A stretch of DNA of 64,000 bases from Raphanus sativus (lineage: Eukaryota > Streptophyta > Magnoliopsida > Brassicales > Brassicaceae), in assembly GCF_000801105.2 (NCBI RefSeq), contig NC_079516.1:27813043-27877042 (forward strand). Direction: 5' to 3'. A program made the position numbers and the translations under genes. The notes below the pieces were generated by a model, which saw only the letters and a list, made by a program, of their open reading frames with translations, was not told the origin of the DNA and searched no databases. This document shows, one piece after another, positions 45,401-58,531 of the stretch. Within the stretch, counting starts at the first letter, position 1. Every line of letters starts with the position of its first letter.

Positions 45401-48348
45401 ATATAAGATCAATAGAACCCATGTTCGGAAACTTGCTGGGTGATACGCGTGCGGCACATTCGGACCTAGCGATTTATTGAAAAAGTAGGAAAAAGTCTAG
45501 GAATATGCGTGGAAATTTTTTTTGTACTTTTGTACATATAATAGTATACTATAATATAGGGAAAAAAATTCATTTAAACTATCAACTTTCAAATTTGGTC
45601 GAAATAAAGCACCAAATTGAGCAAGTTGTTTTGAAAATGTACGTAGCCAAAGTAGTTTTTATTTACATAAACAAAATAGTTTTTTGATGCATTGTAAACT
45701 GAGAAAGTGAAAGGTTTCATCACTTTTATGTCAGATCAATAAAACACGTTATGTTGTATAGTTCTTATATTTATAGTTCTCTATAAGTGTACAACTATTC
45801 TCCACAAGTAAATTGGCAAAACGTGCATTGAAAACTGGATATATGTCACTGTTCTACTCTCTTTACATGCAGTTATCAAACTTTTTACTCATCTATCTAT
45901 ATTTATATAAAGTTTACTTTGCTTTCTCCTGAACTATGACACATAGGATGACAGGTTGTAAATTGGTTCATTCTTTGGTTCATTCTGCAGTCGACATGCG
46001 GCATTTTTAATGAAATGCAGTGTTGCGGATTTGTGTATAATTATTTGGGCTGAATCTTGGCCCGTACAGTGCTTTGATTCTCCAACTGTAGCCGCCGTAA
46101 AAACTCAGGGTTCATCTTCTCCTGTTAAATCTTATTAGTTCTACCATCCATGGAAGTTAATAAGAGTATGTATCGTCGCATCTATTCTGGTACGTCTGTT
46201 TCGGTATTGATTCATCTCATTCAATGATTCTTACCCCTCTTCCAAGGGGTGCATCTACACCTATAAAATGGGTAAGGCTTCATTCCTTGAGAATCATCCT
46301 CAAAGCTCATTACTTTAGCTATTTTTCTCAAGTTTTTTTTTTGGGACTTTGCTCTTCTGTTTTTATTTATTGTAGTCCTAATGGTGATTAACCTATACTG
46401 TGAATGAGAAAAGATCCCACTCGGTTCTGTAAATAAAGAATTTTTTGATTTCCAAATTGTTATCTATTTTTTGACTCGGTCACTTTTCTGAGGATGAATC
46501 TGTTAGTACCTAATTGTTTGTATTCAAACTGTAGGCGACGCACCAAAAAGTTGGCTTGGAGAGAAGCCAATTCTATCAATTTCATTGTTTTTCCAGGTAC
46601 TTCATCTTTGCTGATTAAAAAGAGTCCAATCAGTTAAGAGCCCAATCATTTAAGAGTCTCTACTAGAATTTTCCTAGAGCATATTCCCAGATTTGAAGTT
46701 AGATTCTTGACCTTTTGTTATCTGATCTCTTGACATATGTCATAGCATAATCTCATCTACATATCACCTTTTTACAGTTTATTGGGTTTTGTTAAATTTT
46801 GGAATGTTTTGTTAAAGCTGTGTACTTTATAAATCAAAGGCATCTTTTTGTAAACTTATGATTCTTAACTACAAGATGTCTGATTTGTTTTTCTTTTTTA
46901 ATTTTTGGTAGTAGCTCAGATAAGAAGAACACATGGATCTGAACAAAAATTTCCATGGCCACCGCTTCTGTCATTATGACTGAGTGAACGTCTCCACCTT
47001 ATCTGTGACACTTTACACACCTTCCACCTACAGCTTCGCCTCCTTCGATATCGTTTCATCATAGTGGTTGCTCATTGAACACAACAGCAACATACACCGA
47101 TAACATTCTGTCAGGGAGACAGATTAATGGCTCTCATTGGTGAGGTGGATGAGACGAAGATAAAGGTTGCTTCAAGGTGTGAATGTTTTCTGAACTGATC
47201 TGTTTTTAAAATCTATTATTCAGAAAATATGATTTTTCCCTGGGATGTTGATACGATAGAATTTTCTTATCTTGCATTATTTCCTATTTTCAGTAATATG
47301 TACCACGGTTTAATATTAATCAACTATTTTTCATGGAATGTTGTTCAATATATGCTAATTTGTTTATGGGTTTGCATGTTCTTATATGCATCTCAAATTT
47401 TCTTAATCATTTGTGTTTGTAGAGAGAACAGAATTCTAGAATGAAGTGTTCTTGAGTTGTAGTGATGACATTTTTTTTTTGTCTTAGAGCAAATAATAGA
47501 AGTATGGATACTCAATTACTGAGAGAAGCTTTATTTCGGAGAGCAAGAAATAAACCATACACGGCTGATGGTGTTTGGCCATTGGGAAAATGCAATTTTT
47601 TTTAGGTAAAACAGAAAAAATCAAGTTAAGATATGTAGAGTCCATATGGAGCAGAAGCAAACGTTCAAGCACTGGGAAAAATGCTATTGAAGAAGAAGAT
47701 GTAACGTACCTTTGTATTGTAAGTGTTACTGAGACTTAATTGTAAAATTAATCTTCTTAAATTCTTAGTTAATTTATCTCTTGAACTGTCTAAACATGAA
47801 ACAGGATGTCGAAGAAATCAAGTGGCAAACGGACACGGGGAGAACTCACGCCAACACAAGAAAAAAACTAAGGAGAAAGTATTGAAACAGTTGGATACGG
47901 TTAGTTTGAGTTGAGAACAGGAAGCACGTGGGACACAAATCTGAGGTCCACAGGCTGAAATGGTCTCACGATGATACAAAGCTTGAAACGGTTGGATACG
48001 GTTAGTATGATTAGAGAAAAAGCTATGTTCTGCTTATAAGCCAATAGCTAAAAAAATGGTCTAAAACTAAAAATGGTCTCAGCAGCCACATTTATTTTTT
48101 TCTCAACGAAAAAACAGGATCTGAAGGAAAACAAAATCGTAAGATATGAGATAGAAGAAGGAACACTTCTTAGAAAACTTCTACAAAAAGGCTCCCTAAT
48201 TGCTTTAAAAACAAGCTATAATAACCGAGTATATGAGAATGTATTTCTTTCTTTTTTTTAAGAGTATTTGATAATGTCACTCACGAATGTATTCCAAAAC
48301 AATAATAAGAAAAAGAAAACAAAAGAAATACAAAAACAATGGCTCTAA
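45401..48348. other. Intergenic DNA, no supported gene
   Basis: Several ATGs near plausible splice signals (for example near 46150 and 47127) do not join into a recognisable protein. 45960-46400 is less AT-rich and could be a decayed gene or noncoding transcript. I cannot support any feature here. Confidence 0.4.
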
Positions 48349-48601
48349 TGTTGGATTGACCAATTAACTTCAAATACATTCAAGACTTTCAGTATAAGAT
48401 TGTTCGTGTGTTCCGTTTCGTATCCTTTGTTTTGTTCGTAAAAGTTGGAATTAACTATATAGAAATAATTATGTGTAATATTTTAAGATAATGACCAAGG
48501 TCATATGTAGTTATCTATTTCCTTATTCTACGTCAATTAGATCATTGTATGTTGTATATATACTTTTCCTTGTGAATGAATACAAACACGCTTTACAATC
48601 A
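48349..48601 (+). mobile_element. Ty1/copia 5' LTR
   Basis: 253 bp from TGTTGGATTG to TACAATCA. A TATATATA box lies near 48555. It is followed after five bases by TGGTATTAGAGT (48607-48618), a slightly degraded Met-tRNA primer site. Confidence 0.85.
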
Positions 48602-48690
48602 TATCATGGTATTAGAGTAATAACGATTTTTCCTGAAACCTAAAACACTTCCGAAAATTCTTTTTCTCCCCGTGACTGAACTTATTCATC

Positions 48691-49146
48691 ATGGCTTCTA
48701 CTGCAAATTCTACTACAAGTTCTACTACAAGTTCTATCTCTTCTACGATTGTTCATGCTGCTACATCTACATATCCAGACACTCCCTATTACCTTTATCC
48801 TTCTGACAATCCAGGCTCCTTGATAACGCATGTGATCCTCAAAGGAGATAATTACTCGTAATGGGCTACTGAGTTCTGGAATTCTCTGCAAGCGAAAAAA
48901 AATAGGGTTCATAGATGATTCTATTGTCAAACCTACGGAAGAACCTGATCTTTTTCGCTGGACAGCAGCTAACTCTATGATAGTTGGCTGGATACGCACT
49001 TCTATCGATCTTTTGGTCCGATCTACGGTGAGCCATGTACCAGACGCATACCAACTCTGGGACGCACTCAAGGGTAGATTCTCTATCAAAAATAACGTTC
49101 GCAAGCATCTCATTCAAGATGAGATCACCAATTGCAAGCAAAACGC
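48691..49146 (+). pseudogene. Copia gag N-terminal fragment
   Basis: It starts at ATG 48691 (MASTANSTTSS). The copia gag sequence YYLYPSDNPGSLITHVILKG is followed by NYS, then an in-frame TAA at 48859, where WA continues. A shift at the A-run near 48900 comes next, then WTAANSMIVGWI and YQLWDALKGRFS. It ends abruptly at the CACTA-type border at 49147. The rest of the element is not seen downstream. Confidence 0.85.
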
Positions 49147-49728
49147 ACTACAAGAAAAATCAGCATTAGTAGCACCCAAAAACGCTATCATAAAGTTTTC
49201 GTAGCGTTTCGAAGAACGCCGTGACAGCCGCAGCTATAATAGATCCCCTTCTATCATAGCGTATTTTCGTGTGTTATAAAAAGTTAAGATATTATAGCGT
49301 TCTTCGTGTACTATGTTAAACTCTTTTAATAACATTTTATTTTTGCTATTACATATTTTTACGTGGAGTTTTTCTTGTGCCATAACATATTTTATAATGA
49401 CACGGATATAATGCTATAACTAAAAAATAAATAATAATAAAAATTAAATATATTAATTTATTAAATTAATTAAAATTAATTTATTAAAACTAATTAATTT
49501 AAAAACTGATTAAATTAAATCAAGAATTAAGATATAAATAATAAATTTCATTTTATTAATTATAATCTGTTTACAAATAAATCAGTTTACACATTGAACC
49601 AAAACAACATTAAACCAAAATTGGTTTAACTGCAAACCAAAAAATAAACCAAAAAAAAATTAACACTAAAAATCCCTAACTCTTCGCTCCATCTCCGCCT
49701 CTGATGTCCTCTTCCATCATCCATCATT
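49147..49728. mobile_element. CACTA-type element, left end
   Basis: It starts CACTACAAGAAAAATCAGC, the standard plant CACTA (En/Spm) terminus, in the middle of a copia gag. Subterminal repeats of TATAGCG / CATAGCG with TTCG follow in both orientations (49185-49310). The rest is AT-rich. The opposite end (ending CTTGTAGTG) was not found downstream of the LINE, so the element is truncated or diverged. Confidence 0.75.
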
Positions 49729-49894
49729 TTTTTTTTTTGAATGAGTGCTAAATTTTATTCATCAAAAAAGACCTTTTTACATCAAGTGAACCTTTGTATA
49801 GAAAGAGTTTCTACTTCTACCTCTACCATCTACTTCCTACTTCTATATAGATTTTTATGGGGTCAAAACTTCAAGCCAAATCGGCAACCTCCGA

Positions 49895-52800
49895 TTACAC
49901 TCTAGAACCAAACCAATATTGCAGGATCCCTTCAAGACCCTTTATACCTTTTGACTGAATCAGACTGAGCTTGTTTCTCACACCTTTGTCAATGAATTTG
50001 AGTAAAATCCCTTGAGACAGAGGCTGTTCTCCATGGCGCCTTTTATTTCTTTCTCTCCACAAAGTGTAAAGGGTTGCTTGGAAAGCATATCTTAAGCAGA
50101 ATCTCTTCTTTTTGTCCATGTTCTGCACAGTAAGCAGTCGAACCGTGTCTTCCCAAGTGACAGAGAAAGAGTTCTGCAAGATACCTCTCACAAGCTGTTC
50201 CCAAATCTGTGAGGCGAATGGGCACTCAAAGAAAAGGTGGCTCCTTGATTCCGGTGCACCTTTACATAACACACAAATGGTATCGACCCCCGGGTTCCAA
50301 CAAGAGACTCGATCCATGGTGGCTAGTCTGTTGCGCATAGCAAGCCATGTCAAGAAAGCAAATTTAGGTGTAGCTTGTGAGAACCAAACGCTTCTGCCCC
50401 AAGTAACTTGAACTCCACTCACTCTTGTCATCTTCCATGTTTCTTGAGTTGAAAACTTTGGTTTGTAGCTCGAGGACCATCTCCACAAGTCAACATCTCT
50501 CTCTTCTTCGCAGTAGTTACCTTGAAGGCAGATGAGCTCATTTTCAATCTCTTGTAATAAAACTCTTCGATGTCTTTTCCTCCTCCTTGGATTTAATAAA
50601 ACTTCCTCCAATGTGGCTTCACTCCGAACACCCATATCAATAACTCCTCTTTCCCCTAGCAAATCAGACAGCACTCCAAAGTTGGACCACCTATCATACG
50701 AGAAAGATATGTGCCTGCCATTTCCCACAGCTTTCATATGAAAAGACTTTGCGACTTCTCGAAGCTTTAGAAGCTTTCTCCAAATCCAAGAGCCTTTTTT
50801 TGTTATATTACTGATCTCCCAGAAGCTTTTCTTACCCAGCAGATTAGACTTGATCCATTTACCCCAAAGAGAATCACCCGTTAACATTCTCCAGATTAGC
50901 TTCAACCCCTGGACCAAGTTCACCTCCTTCAGCGCTCTGATATCGAGCCCACCCTCATTCTTTGCCTTACAGATGTCTTGCTACTTTTGCACCCGTTGTC
51001 TTTAATTCCGGTCCTGACCAGAGAAACGCTGAGCAGAGTTGTTCAATTTCCTTCATACATTGACTAGGTAGACGGAAAGCCGCTGCCCAAAAGTTGACGA
51101 TGCTCAATAAGACAGACCTTATCAATTGCAATCTTCCTGCGTAAGAGAGCAAACGACTGGTCCAAGAACTGATGCGGCTTCTGATCCGTTCAAGGAGAGG
51201 CATGTAATCTTGTCGTCGCATGGCTAGAGTCATCAAAGGCAATCCCAAATAACGAACCGGAAGCTCTCCCACCGCTAGCGGAAAGTTCCTGAGGATACTG
51301 CTCTTCTCTACTTCAGATATTCCTGCCATATAAATGGTGGACTTCTCTAAACTGATTGATAGGCCCGACCAGACTGCAAACTCATCGAATACAGCCAGAG
51401 CACCTTCTATGGACTTTTTGGAACCTTCCACAAACACCATCAAATCATCCGCGAAACAGAGGTGAGTAAGAGCCAGTGATTGACATCGAGGGTGCAACCC
51501 GAACTTCTTCTCCCTTGCCGCTTCATCTATTTTATAAGACAGGACGTTCATGCAGATCACGAACAGATAGGGTGAGAGGGAGCATCCCTGTCTCAGACCT
51601 CTGGTGCTCTGAAAGTAACCAGCTAGCTCTCCATTAACCTGAACCGAGAAGGAGGGAGTTGAGATACATAGCCTGATCCAGTGAATGAACTTTTCAGGAA
51701 AACCCATAGCCATTAAGCTGTTGAGAAGAAAAGACCACTGAACCGAATCAAACGCCTTGGATATATCGATTTTCATCGCACATCTGGGAGAGATCGACTC
51801 CTTGTGATAGTCCTTCACTAACTCCGATGCCAACAAAACATTTTCCATCAGCAAACGGCCCTTCACAAAAGCCGATTGGTTTTCGGCTATGATTCGAGGT
51901 AGGATTACCTTCAGCCTATTGGAGATGATCTTTGATACTACTTTGTAGATCACAATGCAACATGAAATGGGTCTGTAGTCCCTCATCTACTGCGCTGCCG
52001 GCTTCTTAGGTATGAGAGCTAGAATTGTCGAGTTGATGCCCTTTGGCAGAAATCCCAACTGAAACACCGACTGGACCGCAACCGTGAAATCCTGCGCAAT
52101 AACTGGCCAGGCGGCTTTGTAGAATTCACAAGGGAAGCCATCCGGACCTGGAGATTTGTTTTCTGGCATGGAGAACAGAACCTCTTTAATCTCTGCCGCA
52201 GTTACCTCCGCTTCCAAAAGCCTATGATCTCCCGCGGTGCATTCAAAATCCAGGAGGTCCCTTAACTCCTCAACCGTAACCCCTTGAAAATCTGGTGGGA
52301 CTTCATTAAGAACCTCCTTGAAGAAGCTCTCAGCCTCGACCTTTATTTCCATATGAGAGGAGGCAGTACTTCCATCGCGACACCTGATCTTTCTCATGGT
52401 GTTTTGAGCTTGTCTAGTCTTGATCGAGTTGTGAAAAGTGGTGTTGTTTTGGTCACCTACCTCCAACCAATGCAGCTTCGATTTCTGTTTAAGAAATCCT
52501 TCCTCGAGCTCTGCAACATGAAGCCATTTCTCGTAAGCGACAGCTTCCTCTTGGACCGCCTCTTGACAAGGATTTGCTAGAGTGTTCCGTTGAAGCTCAC
52601 ATAGGAGATTATGAGCTTCTTTGGCTCTTACAGTGAGGTTCCCTAGCTTTTCTCTTCCAAGTTCTCTAATCAATGGCTTCAGATTCTTCAGCTTCTTGGA
52701 GAACCAAAACATAGCAGAGGTCGACACGAACAAGCTCTCAGTAGACCCCCAGTACTCTTTCACCATAGGCAGAAATTTCGGAAGCTTGCCTATAGCGTTG

Positions 52801-53549
52801 ACATACTTAAACGGGTATTTTAGCTTCTCAGCGTCTAGCAGGAGATGAATCCTACACCGCATGTGATCCGAGCAACCCCCGGGAGCAAACACAGAGTATG
52901 CATTGGTGAAGCGATGAAGGGCTTCCGCATTCATTAGGACTCTGTCGAACTTCTTACAAACCAGACCTTCTTCTCTCTTGTTGCACCAAGTGAACAATGG
53001 CCCTTGGAATCCCATATCCGAAAGCTGACAATGGAGCACCAATCTCTGGAAATCTCTCATACCACTGAGCCATCTCACCGATCTATCCACTACAGAGTGC
53101 TCCCCACAGTCAAGGATTTCGTTAAAGTCCCCCATAATTATCCAAGCTTTGCCACCAAACATTGGAGAATCATGGTGGTGACATAAGTCCTCCCACAGCA
53201 CCTTCCTTTCCTCTGCCTGGTTGCTTGCATACACAAATGTGCAGAAGAATTCTTCCTCACCTTGTAATGCCACCGAACAAGTGATTAACTGGTATGTTTT
53301 ATAGACCGGAGTCATACACACGGTGTCTCTCCAAAGTACCCAAATTCTACCACCTTGACTGTGTTCATAGTTCGTCATTGCAGACCAATCTTTAAACACT
53401 GAACCCAAAATCCTTTCTGACTTCTTCTCTTTCACTCTTGTTTCCAATATACACCCAAACTTCATATCTTTATTTGCTAACCACTTTATTACCACGGACT
53501 GCTTCATAGGTTTATTAAATCCGCGGATGTTCCAGAAGAAACTCGACAT
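49895..53549 (-). pseudogene. LINE ORF2: endonuclease and reverse transcriptase
   Basis: The ATG at 53549 is one base after the ORF1 stop. The endonuclease (WNIRGFNKP start, GDFNEIL, and CSDHMRC near 52860) is followed by the RT, with GPDGFPCEFYK (52130), the FVKGR block (51850) and catalytic FADDLMVF (51440). A C-terminal zinc-binding region CVLCKGAPESRSHLFFECPF lies near 50210-50270. Lesions are a TAG near 51985 and a frameshift near 50980. The order and length match plant L1-clade ORF2. Confidence 0.92.
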
Positions 53550-53550
53550 A

Positions 53551-54945
53551 TTAATGATGGCGGCAAGAAGACCTTGTGCTCCTAGTCATCGGATTCGCAT
53601 CCTGCGACCTAGCCTTCTTTGCCTTCTGCCCCTTCACTGTGTTCCTAGTATCTTCCTCCACTTGCTCCCTTACTAATTGCCCAACATTTTGATCTGGTTG
53701 AGCTTCCTCAGCCCCCTCATCTTCCTCATGACATACTTCCCTACTGGTTGGCGTAACAGAGTCTGCAGACTGAAGCTCTGTTTCCTTGATCTCGCCCTCC
53801 TCATCCTCATCATCGACACTTAATACTGCAAACTTTGAGACAGAAATGTGGAGGTCCTCTTTCTGCCTTTCCTGAAGTGAGGTCCCTGGAGATCTTCCTG
53901 CCTTTGCTGGTGAGACTAGAGACCAGTTGTGTGACTCATCAGCATCTACCTTTTCTCGTTCTACCTCAGGTTCCGGAAGCTTTTGTGTACCGCTCTCCAC
54001 AGATTATGTTCCTCTCAAATCTTCTTCTCTGTTTTCCACTTGAGAGTGTGCTACCCCCTTGTTTGTTTCAAGCTCTTGCTGTTGGACCGTTACTTTCTCT
54101 GCCATCTTCTCAGTAACTTTCTTGTGCATCCCGCAAACCTCTTCTGTATGCCCCCACTTATCGCAGCGCTTACATCTAGCTGGGAGCCATGGGAAGTGGA
54201 AACCAACAACAAACTCTTTACCATTTTTTGAAAAGCTGATCTCTTTGGGTAGAGCCTTCCCGACATCAACGTTAACAAAAACTTTGGCCACATCAAGATT
54301 TGAACACGCAATGGTCTCCGGGTGTAGCTTCTTTGGGAAACCCACAGCACTTGTTATGAAGCTGAGTCCCTCCCATGAATACATATGGAGTGGATCTCCC
54401 TGAAGATGAACCCACATAGGGACCGCCTCCACCTCCTGCTTCTCTTCCTCAGTCCTTGGTGTCCACTTTGTGACTATCATTGGAACCCCCACAATGTTCC
54501 ACATGCCTCTCTTCAAAATCTTTTCTCTTGCTTTCGCATTTGAAACTCGGAACCTCATTGTTGTTGCGTTAACTTCATAGACATCGACCTTTGCTGACAC
54601 ATCTCCATACTTCCAAATTTTATTGAGCACCATGTGAACCTTTGCTACATGAGGGGTGATGTCGAGAAACTTCCCGACAATGAAATCCTCCCAAAGCGGC
54701 GTCGAGGTTTCAAGCGCATCATCTGGAATCTCCACCGAGTGCGAACCCCCTTTGTGCGATACCTCAACGTCAAACTTCGTCAGAACTCTCCTATCTTGAG
54801 CCACAGAAACCCAACTCGGAACAGCCTTCTTCGCTTCTACAAGTGAATCTGACTTTCCCACCGTCGAGCCCTCATCCCGAACCACCTTATCACCCTTATC
54901 CCTCGTCGGAGAGACAGGCGAATCCGGCGGCGCTGCCGAAAACAT
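53551..54945 (-). pseudogene. LINE ORF1, RNA-binding protein
   Basis: From ATG 54945 (MFSAAPPDSP) the frame passes a DUF4283-type block (PLWEDFIVGKFLDITPHVAK, then a WKYGD segment, near 54550-54690) and a CCHC knuckle CKRCDKWGHTEEVC (54135-54176). An acidic linker follows and it ends at 53551. One in-frame TAA (54003-54001) breaks it. ORF1 proteins coat LINE RNA. Confidence 0.85.
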
Positions 54946-55050
54946 CCTCGAAACCCTAGCACCGAAAATCGCCTTCAATGTCGCCCTTTTAGTGAAACGG
55001 AGCGTTTTAAAGTCTTTATTTCCTAAACAATGGTCCCATCATCCATCATT

Positions 55051-56940
55051 GCTAACTCCTCCAACAATTCTCCTTCCCGTGTCTTCGTCTCACTGTCTTC
55101 CTCCGCCTACAGAATCTGACACATCTCCGACTCCACTCTCTCTTCGACTCCGGTGGTAAGATATCTCCTTTAAATGGCATCGAGACAAAGACAAGGACTT
55201 TCTATGAGAATATGACCTATACAGAGATAAAACGAATCCATTAAACCTAGACTAATGATTATGAATCTCGCAGTGTAGACTAATCCATTAAACATACAAA
55301 CCCACAGCTGGTAACGCCGTCGCCTCCGTTGCTGGTAACGCCGTCGCCTCCACGGCTAGTAACCTTCGTGCTTCGGATGAGGACGAAATCCAGCTGGTAA
55401 CACTGTCTTGCTTAATCTAATCCATGGATTATGAGTTTAAGGTTTGAAGAAGAAGAAGAAAAAAAAATAGTCGTGTTTGGTTTGGAGAGAGAACAAACAG
55501 ATGAAGAAGAAGAAGCAAAAAAAAAAAAAAATAGGATGAAAGAGAACAAACACAGCAAGAGTCAATCTTGTCCATTGATTTAATCTAATCTATGGCTAAG
55601 ATTTGCAATCCATGAATATTATATTTCGACCAATCAGAAAGAAGGACGGAGATCACAAACATGAAGATTTTGAGCCTTTGGATCAAAATCAATCAAAGGC
55701 CCAAAAAAAGCTAATAGAAATGATCTTTTCATTTATTTATAATTATTAAAAAGTGTATATCTCTAGATAATTATGTAGCAATTAAGTAATACATTTACAA
55801 TTATAATTAATAGTGATATAAAGTTAACAAAATGAGTGGATTTCATTTTTGCAAGCAATTATAAGTTAAGTAAAACTAACAATATAAGATTAACAAAATG
55901 ATTAGTAAGTTTAGAGATTAGAATATAGTATTTTGGGTTTAGATTTAGAGTTATGTATATGGGTTGAGTTTTAATATAGACTTGGGGTTTAAGTTTAAAA
56001 CTTATATTATAAATTTTAAAATATTAGATTTGTGATTTTGTATTTAGGGTTTAAGTTTGGGGTTTAGGGTATTAGATTTAGGGTGTAGATTTAAGATTTA
56101 GTGTTTGTAGTTTAAAATATAAATTCTGAGACTAGATTTTTAAAACGATTTCATTTTGATTTTAAGTTTAAGATTGAAGTTTTAAGAAACTAACTTCAAG
56201 TGTTAGGGTTTGAAGTATGATATGAAGTTTGGATTATATGTTTAGAGTTTAGATATGTAAAGTATGAGGTTAAGATTTTATATTAGAAATTTAAATTCTA
56301 AGTTAAATTTAAAGATTATAGGTTATGGTGTGAAAAAAATTAGAGATTTAATTATTTATTTTTTTGTAACACAAATTAGAGTTTTAATTATGTTTTGAAT
56401 TAAGGGGTTAGAACATATTTAGTGTTTTGGAGTTAAATTCTATAATTACGATTTAAACAATAAATTATAAAGTTATAAAGTTATAAATTTGAAAAGTTTG
56501 ATAATTACAAATGTTCATTTTGAAATATATTACAAGTGTTGGATGTTGAAATTTAGGGCATGTTTAGGGTTTAGATGAGGTAAAAAAATATTTTTTTCTA
56601 ATTTATTATCAGTATTAGATTTTCTTTTTATCATATTACTTATTGTGTGTATCTTAAGATTTTATGATGAAATATTCACAATTTAGGATTTAGGGCATGT
56701 TTAGGGTCTAGAATTTGAAATAAAAGATTACTATTTTTTTTTCAAATTTATTATTGCTGAAATTTTGATTATCACATAAATCGTAGTGCAAAATGTAAAT
56801 CAAAACATTGCAATTTGATCTAAATATGAGAAATTATATTTCATTAATTTTTCAATACATACATTATTTCATTTGCTACGTCTAGGAAATTCATCTACGA
56901 ACCAATGCCTCAACAAGCTTTAACATATCAAAATAAAAGA
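55051..56940. other. Intergenic DNA with short repeats
   Basis: 55300-55400 holds two tandem copies of a 24-bp unit (GCTGGTAACGCCGTCGCCTCC). 55900-56720 holds scattered degenerate GTTTAGGG-type units. No gene is recognised. 55051-55430 may belong to the CACTA-type element or to a captured gene piece. Confidence 0.5.
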
Positions 56941-57049
56941 AACCTAAGTTATCCTTTGAAGTGAATGCAAGTCTTCGTTGTCAACGAACTGGCAATACAA
57001 CAACACTAGAAGCAAGCACAAAGAAGAAAGTGATCACACAGTGGAGTGT

Positions 57050-57633
57050 TTACTCCGTGTTTATGTTGCTCTCTCTTGTGGGATTATCATTCTCAGCATC
57101 ACTCTCGTCACCAAGCACAATCGCATCTGCACACAAAGAGACAGATTCAAAAACAAAACCTTTTTTTGTTTACATAACGAAGAGCTTCATCAAAACATTA
57201 TAAGAAAGAAAGAAAAACAGACATACCAGCAACTGTGTTGTTGTTGTTCATATTGAGATTCTCACCCACCACAAATACATCATCTTCCATAGCCACATTG
57301 TTCTTTCCTTGACGAAAGTTGAGTTTCTTAGAATCTTCATAGAGTGTTTTTAAATCCGAACACTCCTTCTCAAATCTCAATCTCATCACATTTATTTGCT
57401 TAGTCATCATACTTGCTCTGCCTTTTCTCCTCCTCCTCCTCCTCTTGTTTATCTAACACAATCAAAAGCTCCTCGTTCCAGATCAGTAGTTCCTCGCTCT
57501 TCCTCTCCATCTTCTTGTACTCTTCCTTCTCCTTTCTCTCCCTCTCGAGATCCTTTAGCGAGCGTAGATTTGCCGCCTCGGATTCCTTAGATTGGTTCTG
57601 ATTCTGAAAATGCGGCTTCATCATCGCATTCAT
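57050..57633 (-). CDS. Unrecognised coiled-coil protein gene
   Basis: ATG at 57633 directly follows a stop in frame. The first part is strongly charged and helical (KDLERERKEKEEYKKMERK, then EELLIWNEELLIVLDKQEEEE). A one-base shift near 57405-57415, within a GAG-rich run, is needed to enter the next frame (TKQINVMRLRFEKECSDLKT, then the KKLNFRQGKNN segment). An intron with good ends (GTATGT at 57226, TGCAG at 57127) then joins in frame to a final acidic exon, 57126-57050 (DAIVLGDESDAENDN...). The clean splice junction argues for a real gene. The shift could be a true lesion or an assembly error. I do not recognise the family. Confidence 0.5.
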
Positions 57634-58165
57634 TTATTCCAACCCACACGAACCTGAAAGAGCTCAGTACTGAAAACTCTATGCTCGCCTCGCCTCCAAT
57701 GTCAAGCGACACATCTGGAGCCCGACTCAGAGAACGGTGCAGGCCGAAACCACCACCAAACAGAGCGGGAAAGCAAACCGAGACTCCCAAAACCAACAAG
57801 GGCGGAAAGGACGAAGTAGATCTGAATTGAAGAATCGGTCTGCTTCGAACTCAACAGGCCGACCACTCCACGAAACAGACCTTGTCACGCCTCGCCAAGA
57901 AACCAGTAGAAGCCAAACGTCACTGGAAAGACACTCCTTGCGCATGGAGAACTCGCCGGAGAGACATGACAGCCCAGGATCTCGCACGGGAAAGAGAGAG
58001 GTCGCGGAGCAGTAAAGTAGAAGACGAGAGAGAGAGGGAGAGACTCCTCCGGCGGACGCCGGAGAGAAGAACGCAGGCGGTGGTTAGTTTGTGGTCAGGA
58101 GATGAGAGAGGATGGAGAAGATAAGAGGGAGAGAAAAAAGTCTGATAGCTTCCGCTAATACTCTT
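57634..58165 (-). promoter_or_regulatory. Upstream region of coiled-coil gene
   Basis: GA/CT-rich DNA. Open frames on both strands have biased composition and no domain. The 58171 LTR element inserted about 540 bp before the start codon. Confidence 0.35.
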
Positions 58166-58170
58166 CAGTC

Positions 58171-58495
58171 TGTGACAGGATAAACTGGTTATCCTTTTGG
58201 TTTAGTTATTTAATCTCTTTGGTTTAGTATTTCTGGTTTAGTAAACAATATGTAAGGCCTTTGGCCACTTCTAAAATAATCAATCAAAAACATAAACTTT
58301 ATCTTCTTCCTTTAACTCTCTCTCTCTATCGTAATCACCATTGTCATCTATCATCACCATCATCACACAAACCCAGCATCTTCGAGATGATCTCTCTTCC
58401 CTTTTAGATCGTCTTCTAGACCTGTGTTCACCTTCCTTAAGCTCTTGGTGAGTTCTAGGTTGGCTATTTACTCTGTTCTAACTCACGCTGTTACA
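58171..58495 (+). repeat. 5' LTR of young element
   Basis: Starts TGTGACAGGATAAACTGG and ends CACGCTGTTACA. A CTCTCTCTCT tract and a CATCATCACCATCATCAC segment lie in the middle. Confidence 0.95.
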
Positions 58496-58531
58496 TTGGT
58501 ATCAGAGCCATTGGTTCTCGGATCTGCAACG

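Larger units (their letters stand above)
49729..55035 (-). mobile_element. L1-like LINE retrotransposon, near full length
   Basis: A 15-bp direct repeat CCATCATCCATCATT flanks it (49714-49728 and 55036-55050). A poly(A) tail (T run at 49729-49738 on the plus strand) sits at the 3' end with AATAAA just upstream. Two reading frames on the minus strand follow the plant L1 pattern: an RNA-binding ORF1, and ORF2 with endonuclease, reverse transcriptase and a zinc-binding domain. Only three coding lesions are visible. It is inserted in the CACTA-type sequence. Confidence 0.92.

Noticed and set aside
46140..47200. Multi-exon host gene near 46-47 kb
   Set aside because: ATGs and possible splice sites exist, but the pieces do not give a protein with any recognisable motif.
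57737..58124. Arg/Ser-rich plus-strand protein
   Set aside because: The composition follows from GA-rich DNA, several overlapping frames are open at once, and there is no domain. The better gene is on the minus strand downstream.
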